From an uncultured Gammaproteobacteria bacterium (GTDB lineage: Bacteria > Pseudomonadota > Gammaproteobacteria > Pseudomonadales > Azotimanducaceae): 35,473 nt of DNA. Positions 16,720 to 24,462 of the stretch are shown here, one piece after another. The stretch's first letter is position 1. Every line of letters starts with the position of its first letter. Both the position numbers and the translations under genes were made by a program. The notes beneath the pieces were generated by a model. That model was not told where the DNA came from, did not search any database, and worked only from the letters and a program-made list of their open reading frames with translations. The DNA lies in NCBI GenBank assembly GCA_913030615.1, contig CAJWCW010000008.1, positions 1-35,473 on the forward strand, given 5' to 3'.

Positions 16720-17573
16720 CAGTGAATCGTTACGCGAGCCGCTGGAACCGGCAACCCCGCCACATCGCTCCGGTATCGATAGATACCCCCTACGCGTTCT
16801 CCATCGCTACCGTCGGATCCGGATACGATATAAACGTCCCTCAGGTCGTCGCCCCCAAAACAAACGCTAGTACACATGGGCACCGGAATCGCTAGGGTCT
16901 CCCGAAACGCACCGTCGGGACCGTACACGCCCACGCCCGAGCCACCCGCAAGAGCGACCCACACCGCCCCGTCCTCAGACACGGCCAAGCCATCTGGAAC
17001 CCCCGTTTCGGTGGTGATAAAGACTTTTCTGTCACCCAGCGTTCCGTCACTGCTGACCGGGTAACAAAAGACGCTCTGGCGTCGTGAATCCGCATGGTAA
17101 AGCGTCGAGGCGTCCGGGGAGAAAGCCAATCCATTCGTTAAACGTACGTCGGTCGCCACCACTTGCACGGAACCGTCTAAGTCGATGAGATAGAGATTGC
17201 CGGGCTTCGGTAGACTGCCCTCGTCAAATACGGCGCTTCCGAGCGAACCCGCATAAATTCGACCCGAAGCATCCGTCGTTAGATCGTTGTACCCAACGTT
17301 GTCCTTTTCGGGATCGCGATCCAGAAGGATGCAGGTCTCATCAAGTCCATCAAATTTCTTGAACGCGATGTTGCGTCCGCTGACGACAAGGCCACCGTCC
17401 GTGTGTAAACACAAGCCACCGATTCCCTTGCGATGCGGAAAGACCACTTCCGCAGTCCCATCCGCTTTCAAACGGTAGACTCCACCGCCGTGTACATCGC
17501 TGAAAAAAAGGCCGCGTTCGGGATCCCAGACCGGCCCTTCAACCAAGCCGAAGCCACGTATCAACTCTTCCAT
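16719..17573 (-). CDS. SMP-30/gluconolactonase family lactonase
   Basis: A 284-residue six-bladed beta-propeller of the SMP-30/gluconolaconase/LRE family. The divalent metal ligands of human SMP30 are matched: E12 (VEGPVWD), N147 (RLTNGLAFSPD) and D194 (GVPDGLAVSEDG); N96 (GYNDLTTD) lines the pocket. It should hydrolyse a sugar or other lactone in the cytosol. The ATG at 17573 is preferred to a longer reading because AGGAGG (17579-17584) lies 5 bases upstream. It sits between the ABC ATPase and the crotonase on the same strand. Confidence 0.9.
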   Translation of the reverse strand: MEELIRGFGLVEGPVWDPERGLFFSDVHGGGVYRLKADGTAEVVFPHRKGIGGLCLHTDGGLVVSGRNIAFKKFDGLDETCILLDRDPEKDNVGYNDLTTDASGRIYAGSLGSAVFDEGSLPKPGNLYLIDLDGSVQVVATDVRLTNGLAFSPDASTLYHADSRRQSVFCYPVSSDGTLGDRKVFITTETGVPDGLAVSEDGAVWVALAGGSGVGVYGPDGAFRETLAIPVPMCTSVCFGGDDLRDVYIVSGSDGSDGERVGGIYRYRSDVAGLPVPAARVTIH

Positions 17574-17578
17574 GGCAT

Positions 17579-17584
17579 CCTCCT
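17579..17584 (-). promoter_or_regulatory. Ribosome binding site deciding the SMP-30 start
   Basis: A perfect AGGAGG on the minus strand, 5 bases before ATG 17573, supports the short start over one 16 codons further upstream. Confidence 0.8.
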
Positions 17585-17647
17585 GGGTAATGACATTGGC
17601 ATAGCCGCATGCGGCCGACAACCGCGAAAAAGGCCGATCAACGCGGT

Positions 17648-19252
17648 TTATTGTCGGACGAATTCCTCGTTAACACGCATATCAAGAGCGGCATCGAAAA
17701 GCGCGCGCGCATAATCCGTGGTAGGAGTCTCGAAAACTTGTCGCGCGGGCCCCTGTTCCACAATCTCGCCCTCACGCATGACGATCAGCCAGTTAGCTAG
17801 GGCGCGGACAACCTTGAGGTCATGGCTGACGAACAAATAACCAAGTCCGTGCTTTTCTTGTAGGTCCCGCAACAAATCGACGATCTGAGCCTGAACGGAC
17901 ATATCGAGTGCCGAGGTGGGTTCATCTAAAACCACAAACTTGGGTCGCAACACCATCGCCCGAGCAATCGAAATTCGTTGACGTTGACCACCCGAAAATT
18001 CGTGGGGGTATCTGTCCATCATCCCAGCTTCAAGACCGACCTCGGCTAACACTTCAGCGACTCGTGCACGACGCTGCTCACCCCCAACGTCCGGTTCGTG
18101 CACGCGCAAACCTTCCTCAACGATATTTTGTACCGTCATGCGCGGAGACAAACTGCCGTAGGGGTCCTGAAAAACAATCTGCATGTCTCGACGCATGGAG
18201 ATCAACGACTTTCTCTTGGCACCTTGAATGTCATTGCCATTAAAGCGAACTAGCCCTTCACTGTGCAGCAACCGAAGCATGGCGAGACCCAACGTCGTCT
18301 TGCCAGACCCCGACTCGCCAACGACTCCCACGGTCTGTCCCGCACGGACAACGACATCGACGCTATCAACGGCCTTGAAAAACTTTTTGCCGAACCATCC
18401 CTTATTGACCTGATAACTAACGGTCAAATCGCGGGCTTCCGCTACCACCGGCGGCGAACCCTCTGCGGGGGCAGGTTCCCCTTTCGGCTCCGCGGCAAGT
18501 AAATGGCGCGTGTATTCGTGCGTCGGTCGGTCGAAGATCGCCTCGCGTGAACCGCGTTCGACAATCTCCCCCTCGGTCATCACACAAATGCGATCTGCCA
18601 TGGTGCGAACGATGCCGAGGTCGTGAGTGATGAGCATCAGCGCCATGCCCATCTCCTTTTGAAGGTCATTTAGGAGCTGCAGAATTTGGGCTTGAATGGT
18701 CACATCAAGAGCCGTCGTGGGCTCATCGGCGATGAGGAGTTTGGGCTCGTTGGCGAGCGCCATCGCGATCATTACCCGTTGCCTTTGACCCCCAGAAAGC
18801 TGATGGGGATAGTCGCCCAACCGCGTCTCCGCATCTTGGAGACCAACCAAATGCAACAACTCGAGCGTCCTATTTCTGGCGTCCTTAGTCGACAAGCGCT
18901 TATGGACAACGAGGGCCTCACCGACTTGTTTTGCGATCGTGTGAAGAGGGTTTAACGACGTCATCGGTTCTTGAAAAATCATACTGATCACGCCCCCTCG
19001 TATCTTGAGGAGTTCGCGATCGTCAGCGCCTATCACCTCGAGGCCATTGACGGTGATGCTACCGGCCGGATGATTCGCAAGCGGATAGGGCAACAACTGC
19101 AGGACAGAGAGAGCTGTCACGGATTTCCCCGAGCCGCTTTCTCCGACTAACGCAAGTGTTTCGCCAGCATCGATCGTGAAAGAAACTCCGCGAACCGCGG
19201 GTTCGTTACCGAAGCTCACGTGAAGGTTATTTACTTCCAATAAACTCGACAA
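17648..19252 (-). CDS. Two-domain ABC transporter ATPase, oligopeptide type (YejF/GsiA-like)
   Basis: A 534-residue protein with two complete ABC ATPase modules. Each has Walker A ([16 protein letters not shown]), an ABC signature ([16 protein letters not shown]) and Walker B ([24 protein letters not shown]), joined by a proline-rich linker ([10 protein letters not shown]). The fused arrangement matches YejF and GsiA, which drive peptide, microcin C or glutathione uptake. No permease or binding-protein gene is adjacent: the gene upstream is divergent and the one downstream is the lactonase. TTG 19252 is chosen because GGGGAG (19260-19265) is 7 bases away and the reading starts [17 protein letters not shown] five codons earlier is less likely. 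Confidence 0.92.
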   Translation of the reverse strand: MSSLLEVNNLHVSFGNEPAVRGVSFTIDAGETLALVGESGSGKSVTALSVLQLLPYPLANHPAGSITVNGLEVIGADDRELLKIRGGVISMIFQEPMTSLNPLHTIAKQVGEALVVHKRLSTKDARNRTLELLHLVGLQDAETRLGDYPHQLSGGQRQRVMIAMALANEPKLLIADEPTTALDVTIQAQILQLLNDLQKEMGMALMLITHDLGIVRTMADRICVMTEGEIVERGSREAIFDRPTHEYTRHLLAAEPKGEPAPAEGSPPVVAEARDLTVSYQVNKGWFGKKFFKAVDSVDVVVRAGQTVGVVGESGSGKTTLGLAMLRLLHSEGLVRFNGNDIQGAKRKSLISMRRDMQIVFQDPYGSLSPRMTVQNIVEEGLRVHEPDVGGEQRRARVAEVLAEVGLEAGMMDRYPHEFSGGQRQRISIARAMVLRPKFVVLDEPTSALDMSVQAQIVDLLRDLQEKHGLGYLFVSHDLKVVRALANWLIVMREGEIVEQGPARQVFETPTTDYARALFDAALDMRVNEEFVRQ

Positions 19253-19386
19253 ACATCCACTCCCCAACCGTCATATCACTCGCTCGGTGTCCGCTATCGG
19301 ATTCCTGGTTCTAATCCCGTCGTGCCCACAACGAAAACGCACAAGAACCGGATCGGCGAGACAATGTCATGCTACCGTATTAGGAC

Positions 19387-19491
19387 ATGTTTGTTTGTAC
19401 GCCAGACATTACCGCTCGCGCTGTCGTGCAACGTTACGAATATGCGATCGAATTGATGCCTCGGAAAGGCCTGACTAGTCAGGAGCACTGA
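19387..19491 (+). CDS. Possible small ORF coupled to the exonuclease gene
   Basis: A 34-codon reading frame starts at ATG 19387 (right after an in-frame TAG) and ends in TGA at 19489-19491, which overlaps the exonuclease ATG as TGATG. It carries the exonuclease ribosome site AGGAG within its last codons. The product would be a short partly helical peptide (VVQRYEYAIELMPRKG within it). It has no clear ribosome site of its own, so it may be chance or a leader peptide. The rest of the 19253-19490 gap shows nothing I can name. Confidence 0.2.
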   Translation: MFVCTPDITARAVVQRYEYAIELMPRKGLTSQEH

Positions 19492-20369
19492 TGCGCCTTC
19501 ATGTCGTCGATGGCACCTTCGAGCTCTATCGAGCTCACTTTTCACGGCGACCCGACCGGTTGGCCGCTGACGGAACGGATATCAAAGCCACATTGGGCGT
19601 TATGGACTCGCTGCTAGCGCTTTTCAGCGACCCAAGGGAACACGCGACCCACATCGCGGTGGCGTTTGATAATCCGATCGAATCATTTCGCAACGACTTG
19701 TTTGCCGACTATAAAACCGGTGAAGGGATGGAACCTGCTCTTGTTGCGCAAATGGATTTGGTCGAGGAGGCCGTTGCGGCCCTGGGCATCGTGGTTTGGT
19801 CAATGGACCGTTTCGAAGCCGACGATGCCCTGGCCACCGCGGCCAATCGCTGGCGGGAGGCGGTAACACAAGTCAGGATCATGACGCCCGACAAAGATCT
19901 CGGCCAGATGGTTGCTGGGTCCAAAATCGTTCAGGTCGACCGAATTCGCAACCGCGTCATCGATGAAGATGGCGTGCGTGCACGGAACGGTTGCGGTCCG
20001 ACGAGCATCCCCGATTGGCTCGCGCTGGTCGGCGATTCCGCGGACGGTATACCGGGCATTACCGGTTTCGGCGCAAAAACCGCAGCGAAACTACTATCGG
20101 TCTATGGTTCGATAGAGGCGATCCCTTCAAATTGTGATGATTGGGCGGTACCCATTCGCGGGGCACCCAGACTCGCGACAACACTCAAGGAACATCTCGA
20201 CGAGGCCAGGTTATACCGTGTCCTTGCCACCCTTGCGACAAACGTACCCCTCGAAGAAAACCTGGAGGACTTACTCTGGCGTGGCGCTGATCCCAGCCTC
20301 TATCAACGCATCAGCGAACGCTTAGGTACCTCTACACCTGAACCATTGCGTTGGCGCTCCACGCGATAG
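19491..20369 (+). CDS. Stand-alone 5'-3' exonuclease (FEN/Pol I N-terminal domain type)
   Basis: A 292-residue protein homologous to the 5'-nuclease domain of DNA polymerase I and to ExoIX. Acidic metal-binding clusters are present: HVVDGTFELYR at the start, FEADDALAT (about 109-117) and TPDKDLGQMV (about 132-141). The helix-three-turn-helix is LVGDSADGIPGITGFGAKTA (about 179-198). It should process 5' flaps or RNA primers, or act on branched DNA. AGGAG (19481-19485) lies 5 bases before the ATG. It is convergent with the dienelactone hydrolase gene. Confidence 0.88.
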   Translation: MRLHVVDGTFELYRAHFSRRPDRLAADGTDIKATLGVMDSLLALFSDPREHATHIAVAFDNPIESFRNDLFADYKTGEGMEPALVAQMDLVEEAVAALGIVVWSMDRFEADDALATAANRWREAVTQVRIMTPDKDLGQMVAGSKIVQVDRIRNRVIDEDGVRARNGCGPTSIPDWLALVGDSADGIPGITGFGAKTAAKLLSVYGSIEAIPSNCDDWAVPIRGAPRLATTLKEHLDEARLYRVLATLATNVPLEENLEDLLWRGADPSLYQRISERLGTSTPEPLRWRSTR

Positions 20370-20391
20370 CCAAAATCTTATTTGACGAAAC

Positions 20392-20412
20392 TTGCCGCAT
20401 GCACGTCGGCAA
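20392..20412. terminator. Inverted repeat between convergent genes
   Basis: TTGCCG (20392-20397) and CGGCAA (20407-20412) make a 6-bp stem with a 9-base loop in the 51-base convergent gap. TTT follows on the plus strand. It is a weak candidate for a bidirectional terminator. Confidence 0.3.
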
Positions 20413-20420
20413 TTTGGATC

Positions 20421-21146
20421 TCAAAGATTTCTTCTAAACAACGAAAATAGACGTTCCCAATGCCGCTCTGCCGATTCTTTGCGATAAATGCCTTCTCGCT
20501 GTGGGAAAACGAATCCGTGGGCCGTATCCGGATACCACTCGATCCGGTAATCGATACCCGTTGACGCAAGATGAGTATCCAGTTTTTCGACCATTTCTGG
20601 CGGCGCCCAATCGTCGGTTTCGGCACAACCAAAGTAGATCTCGCCTTGAATCCTGTCCGCCGTCAAGTGGGGCGAGGTGTCTTCATCAGTAAACAGACGC
20701 ACGCCGTGCAAAGAAGCGCTTGCTTTGATTCTTTCGGGGAATTCCGCCGCCGCCGCGAAAACAAACGGACCGCTCATACAGTAACCAACGGCACCAACCG
20801 GACCGTCCGAAGCCAATTTCTCCCCCTCGAGAAACGCCAAAATAGCCCGCGTGTCCTCGCACACAACGGCATTAGAGAGGTTGTCCATGAGTTCGCGCAT
20901 TCTTTCGCGAGTCGCGTCAGGCATGCCCAAATGAAATTCAGAGACGTCACGGTAATAAAGGTTGGGTAGAACAACATAGTAGCCGACCGTCGCAATACGC
21001 CGAGCCATATCGTGCAACTCTTCCCGCTTGCCTGGCGCATCCATATAAAAAATGACGGCCGGGTACGGTCCTCCTTCTTCGGGACAGGTGATGAATGTAT
21101 TCATCGCGCCATCCGCGGTTTGAATCGTCGTGTGTTGCTCCTGCAT
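20421..21146 (-). CDS. Dienelactone hydrolase family alpha/beta hydrolase
   Basis: A 241-residue alpha/beta hydrolase. The nucleophile is Cys123 in VGYCMSGPF (same number as in Pseudomonas dienelactone hydrolase), with an acid at D178/D179 (AETDDWAP) and His210 (DTAHGFVFP). Members hydrolyse dienelactone or other small lactones and esters. ATG 21146 is chosen over a TTG one codon upstream because AAGGAG (21155-21160) is 8 bases away. It follows the acyl-CoA dehydrogenase on the same strand by 12 bases, so the two are probably one transcript. Confidence 0.9.
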   Translation of the reverse strand: MQEQHTTIQTADGAMNTFITCPEEGGPYPAVIFYMDAPGKREELHDMARRIATVGYYVVLPNLYYRDVSEFHLGMPDATRERMRELMDNLSNAVVCEDTRAILAFLEGEKLASDGPVGAVGYCMSGPFVFAAAAEFPERIKASASLHGVRLFTDEDTSPHLTADRIQGEIYFGCAETDDWAPPEMVEKLDTHLASTGIDYRIEWYPDTAHGFVFPQREGIYRKESAERHWERLFSLFRRNL

Positions 21147-21158
21147 CAATCTGTCTCC

Positions 21159-22358
21159 TTATCTAGTACCAAAATCAAAATTGCCGCCTTCGCTATACGA
21201 TCGTAGCAATCGGCGAGCGGTCGTCTGGACATGCACTTCGTCGGCACCATCGTATATGCGCGCGAATCGCGCCTGACGATACATTCGTTCTAACGGCGTA
21301 TCTTCGGTTACTCCTTTCGCGCCGTGCACTTGGATCGCCCGATCAATGGCGTTGTGCAACATCGAGGCGCCGTACACCTTAATCAACCCTATTTCGATTC
21401 GAGCTTCGTCGCCTTGGTCGATCTTTTGGGCCGCATGCAGTGTGAGCAATCGACTCGCTTGAATTTCGCAAGCGGTATCGAAAATAAACTTCTGGATTTG
21501 CTGATGTTCAGCCAACGGTTTACCGAAGGCAACGCGTTCGTTTGCTCGATTACACATCAGGTCAAACGCTCGTTGGGCCTGCCCGAGCCATCGCATGCAG
21601 TGAAAAATTCGACCGGGACCGAGACGGTCCTGGGCGATTTTGAATCCGTGCCCCCGTGTACCTAGCAAATTCTCCTTTGGAACCCGAACGTCGTCGTAAA
21701 CGACCTCGTAGTGGCCGTCATATTCACCCATCACTGCGACATCACGAACGATGTTGTATCCATCGGTATCGGTGGGGACGATGATCATGGAGAAAGAGGC
21801 ATGCGGAGGCGTATCGTCTGGCTCCGTACGAACCATGGCGGTGGTATAGGCCGCGGTCCCCGCCCCTGACGTGAACCACTTACGGCCATTAATTACCCAT
21901 TCGTCTCCTTCGAGATCGGCCCGAGTTTGCAGTTGCGTCGGATCAGAACTCGCCACATCCGGTTCGGTCATCCCAAAACTCGGGAAAACTTCCCCTGCGA
22001 CAAGTGGTTCGAGGTATTTTTCGCGCCATTCTGGACTTGCGTAACGATGTAGCATGATCGAATCCTGCAGCGAGTGTGTACCCAATGCGACCGTTGCAAG
22101 GCTCGAGCGACCAACGACCTCATTAACAAACACGTAATCCATAAAGGGGAGACCGCCACCGCCAAGTTCCTCCGGGTGACCCAGCGCCCATAGATGTTCG
22201 TCTTTCGCTTTCTGCATCAACCCCCTCATCAAGCCTCGCCGGCTGTCAGGTGTTTCTTCATAGAGCGTGCTCTCCAACGGATAAATTTCTCGCTCAATAA
22301 AATCCAAAACCTTGGCGCGTATCGGAATGACGTGGTCCGGTATCGACAAATTCAACAT
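21159..22358 (-). CDS. Acyl-CoA dehydrogenase, ACAD10/11-like
   Basis: A 399-residue FAD acyl-CoA dehydrogenase. FPSFGMTEPDVASSDPTQL (125-143) and VINGRKWFTSGAG (155-167) belong to the FAD/substrate region, and IQVHGAKGVTEDTPLERMYR (342-361) to the C-terminal domain. The catalytic position reads RIYDGADEVH with Asp370 in place of Glu, as I recall for ACAD10/ACAD11. That suggests long, branched or 4-hydroxy-type acyl-CoAs, but the substrate is unproven. AGGGG lies upstream of the ATG. It is divergent from the SDR gene (66 bases). Confidence 0.92.
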   Translation of the reverse strand: MLNLSIPDHVIPIRAKVLDFIEREIYPLESTLYEETPDSRRGLMRGLMQKAKDEHLWALGHPEELGGGGLPFMDYVFVNEVVGRSSLATVALGTHSLQDSIMLHRYASPEWREKYLEPLVAGEVFPSFGMTEPDVASSDPTQLQTRADLEGDEWVINGRKWFTSGAGTAAYTTAMVRTEPDDTPPHASFSMIIVPTDTDGYNIVRDVAVMGEYDGHYEVVYDDVRVPKENLLGTRGHGFKIAQDRLGPGRIFHCMRWLGQAQRAFDLMCNRANERVAFGKPLAEHQQIQKFIFDTACEIQASRLLTLHAAQKIDQGDEARIEIGLIKVYGASMLHNAIDRAIQVHGAKGVTEDTPLERMYRQARFARIYDGADEVHVQTTARRLLRSYSEGGNFDFGTR

Positions 22359-22424
22359 GCTCTTACCCCTATGCTTCGAACCCCATTAAACTCCACCGAC
22401 GATAAAAAGAAAGGGTTGCAGATC

Positions 22425-23183
22425 ATGGCGACATTCGATCTGACCGGACGAACGGCACTCGTCACCGGCGGCAACGGAGGTATCGGCCTAGGCATCGCTG
22501 AGGCTCTCGCCGAGGCAGGGGCGAATGTCGTGATCGCCGGTCGCGACGAAGGAAAAAACCAAGCGGCATCCGACCAAATTAATAGCAACGGTGGACGATG
22601 CCGACCCGTGCGCTGCGATGTCGACGAGCTCGGAGACATCGACGCCACAATAGACGAAACGATCAACGCGTTCGGCGGCTTACACATTCTCGTGAATAAC
22701 GCGGGAATCGCGGCGGGTGAATCGCCTGAGGATATGTCGGACGCTCTTTGGGACAGCGTTGTCGCCACCAATCTACGGAGCGTTTTCCGCTTTTCACGGC
22801 AAGCATTTCAGGCAATGAAGCAAGCCGGCTACGGGAAAATTATCAACATTGGCTCGATGTATTCACTGTTTGGTAGTGCGCAAGTGCCCAATTACTCAGC
22901 CAGTAAAGGCGGCGTAGTACAACTTACAAAATCCCTCGCCGTTGCCTGGGCCCCGCACCATATTGAGGTTAATTGCATACTGCCGGGCTGGATCACCACA
23001 GACATGACCCAACCCGTTATCGACAATGAACCGTTTCATCAACAAATCGTTCAACGGACGCCGGCAGGCCGTTTTGGCGAACCTACGGAGTGCGGCGGGG
23101 CCGCTGTATTCTTCGCCAGTTCCGCGTCCGATTTTGTGACGGGCCAATCGCTGGCCGTGTGCGGTGGCTTCAGCATTGCGTAG
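22425..23183 (+). CDS. SDR family oxidoreductase
   Basis: A 252-residue classical short-chain dehydrogenase. TGGNGGIG is the cofactor loop, NNAG the structural motif, a Ser in NIGSMYS and Y-S-A-S-K the catalytic set. VNCILPGWITTDMT and the C-terminal SLAVCGGFSIA are typical. It is probably an NAD(P) alcohol/ketone oxidoreductase on an acyl or cyclic substrate; the specificity is not readable. ATG 22425 (after AAAGGG) is chosen. A longer reading would run back over the 5' end of the opposite acyl-CoA dehydrogenase gene. Confidence 0.9.
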   Translation: MATFDLTGRTALVTGGNGGIGLGIAEALAEAGANVVIAGRDEGKNQAASDQINSNGGRCRPVRCDVDELGDIDATIDETINAFGGLHILVNNAGIAAGESPEDMSDALWDSVVATNLRSVFRFSRQAFQAMKQAGYGKIINIGSMYSLFGSAQVPNYSASKGGVVQLTKSLAVAWAPHHIEVNCILPGWITTDMTQPVIDNEPFHQQIVQRTPAGRFGEPTECGGAAVFFASSASDFVTGQSLAVCGGFSIA

Positions 23184-23637
23184 TGTACTGATCACCCTTG
23201 TGCTTTTATTTCCAACCGCCTGTTTAGCTCACGAGTCGGCGATTGTTGAGGCATGCACTAAATTAGTTCACGACTATGCGTACAGCCGGGATCACGATGA
23301 CCCTGAGGGTTACGCCAACGTATTCGCCAACAACGGAGTCTTTTTGTTCCGCGGTCAACGGTTTGAAGGCCGCGCCGCGATTCGCAAACGGATGCTCGAC
23401 AGCGGTGGCCAAACCACAAGGCATGTGATGAGTAATGTTCGAGTCACCGTCGAAACGCCCGAAAAAGCGCGCGTCGTTAGTTACGTTACCGTCACCATCG
23501 CAACCGCGACTGAACTCCCTATTCAGACATCCGGCGCTACCGCATTGGGCGAATACCACGACGTTTGCGCGAAAACAACCGAGGGATGGAAGATTCAAAA
23601 ACGCCAATTCGTTGACGTCTTTACGCTTGGCGATTGA
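23164..23637 (+). CDS. Exported SnoaL/NTF2-like protein
   Basis: A 157-residue protein with a hydrophobic leader (LRSVLITLVLLFPTACLA) and an NTF2/SnoaL-like domain. The domain shows YAYSRDHDDPEGYANVFANN, FEGRAAIRKRM and a C-terminal EGWKIQKRQF strand. It is probably a periplasmic binding or small-molecule-modifying protein; the function is unknown. The start is ambiguous: GTG 23164 overlaps the SDR by 20 bases, and TTG 23176 overlaps by 8 and gives a shorter leader. FPTAC is a poor lipobox, so ordinary signal cleavage after CLA is favoured. It probably shares the SDR transcript. Confidence 0.75.
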   Translation: MASALRSVLITLVLLFPTACLAHESAIVEACTKLVHDYAYSRDHDDPEGYANVFANNGVFLFRGQRFEGRAAIRKRMLDSGGQTTRHVMSNVRVTVETPEKARVVSYVTVTIATATELPIQTSGATALGEYHDVCAKTTEGWKIQKRQFVDVFTLGD

Positions 23638-23676
23638 CGTCCAACCGATAGGCGGATACGGTTCAGACCCCTCCAT

Positions 23677-23682
23677 AAAGGA
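23677..23682 (+). promoter_or_regulatory. Ribosome binding site deciding the TTG start of fur
   Basis: AAAGGA 7 bases before TTG 23690. No ATG lies between it and the conserved DNA-binding region, so this fixes a TTG start and rules out a longer reading that would run through the SnoaL-like gene. Confidence 0.65.
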
Positions 23683-23689
23683 CACCACG

Positions 23690-24097
23690 TTGCCGCAGAA
23701 AGACCTCAAAAACGCAGGTCTCAAAGTGACGCTTCCGCGTCTCAAAGTCCTTGAGGTACTGGAAGCCGGAGGGCCCCATCACCTGTCGGCAGAAGACGTC
23801 TATCGAAAACTCATCGCCAGTGACGAATCCGTAGGTCTAGCCACCGTGTACCGAGTGCTCACGCAATTTGAATCCGCCGGTATTGTCGACCGACACAACT
23901 TCGATGACGGCCATGCGGTCTACGAATTAGCTCACGAAAGCCATCACGATCACATGGTCGATATTGATACCGGTGCTGTAACTGAGTTCGTAAGCGACAA
24001 CATTGAGGTTCTGCAAAAGGAACTCGCGCGCGAATATGGTTTCGACTTGGTCGATCACGAACTGGTGCTCTACGTTCGAAAACGAGATGAGACCTGA
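23690..24097 (+). CDS. fur: Fur family iron-responsive repressor
   Basis: A 135-residue Fur-family regulator. The winged helix spans LKNAGLKVTLPRLKVLEVLE to SVGLATVYRVLTQFESAGIV, and the HNFDDGHAVYE hinge leads to the dimerisation domain with HHDH (85-88). The CxxC zinc pair of E. coli Fur (HDHLICLDCG) is replaced by HDHMVDIDTG, so Asp91 and Thr94 stand where the cysteines would be and the structural Zn site is absent. It starts at TTG 23690. Position directly upstream of feoAB, with Fur-box-like sites before feoA and between bfr and bfd, supports an iron-sensing role over Zur or PerR. Confidence 0.9.
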   Translation: MPQKDLKNAGLKVTLPRLKVLEVLEAGGPHHLSAEDVYRKLIASDESVGLATVYRVLTQFESAGIVDRHNFDDGHAVYELAHESHHDHMVDIDTGAVTEFVSDNIEVLQKELAREYGFDLVDHELVLYVRKRDET

Positions 24098-24159
24098 TCC
24101 GCAAGCCAACCATAAGCCCATCTCGTAAAAGCTCATAGTCGACGACTTCAACACTATTC

Positions 24160-24178
24160 GCGAATGAGAATTATTTGC
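24160..24178 (+). promoter_or_regulatory. Fur-box-like site upstream of feoA
   Basis: GCGAATGAGAATTATTTGC matches 13 of 19 positions of the classical Fur box (GATAATGATAATCATTATC) by hand alignment. It lies within a wider inverted repeat: TCGCGAAT at 24158-24165 against ATTTGCGA at 24173-24180, 7 of 8 paired. It is about 20 bases before the feoA ATG, where bound Fur would block transcription. Confidence 0.6.
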
Positions 24179-24198
24179 GATTAGGGTACGATTGATCG

Positions 24199-24462
24199 AT
24201 GTTGTCCGTCCAACAACTTGCGATCGGTCAAACCGCAACCATCATTGGGTTCCGCGATGCGAGTGCCTACGTCGCGCGTTTGCAGAGCTTGGGTCTGGTA
24301 CGAGGAACCCAATTCGAAGTTATTCGTACCGCCCCGTTGGGCGACCCCATCGAGCTTAAATTACGCGGATTTCGGTTGGCTATTCGTGCCAAAGAAGCCG
24401 ATTGCCTCCTAATCACAACCGAAAAACCGTCCACGCCATTTAACTCTCGGACGTCAAACTGA
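24199..24462 (+). CDS. feoA: FeoA, ferrous iron transport accessory protein
   Basis: An 87-residue SH3-like FeoA protein. SVQQLAIGQTATIIGF, LQSLGLVRGTQFEVI and DPIELKLRGFRLAIR are the standard blocks. FeoA assists the FeoB transporter at the inner membrane. Its TGA overlaps the feoB ATG (TGATG at 24460-24464). A Fur-box-like site lies just upstream. Confidence 0.93.
   Translation: MLSVQQLAIGQTATIIGFRDASAYVARLQSLGLVRGTQFEVIRTAPLGDPIELKLRGFRLAIRAKEADCLLITTEKPSTPFNSRTSN

Noticed and set aside
19268-19480. 63-codon plus-strand ORF at 19287-19478
   Set aside because: Arg/Cys-rich low-quality translation without a ribosome site or recognisable domain.
22194-22424. N-terminal extension of the SDR gene back to 22194
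   Set aside because: It would run over the 5' end of the opposite acyl-CoA dehydrogenase; SDR homology starts at ATG 22425.
23435-23689. N-terminal extension of fur back to 23435
   Set aside because: It lies inside the SnoaL-like gene in another frame and has no Fur homology; TTG 23690 has a ribosome site.
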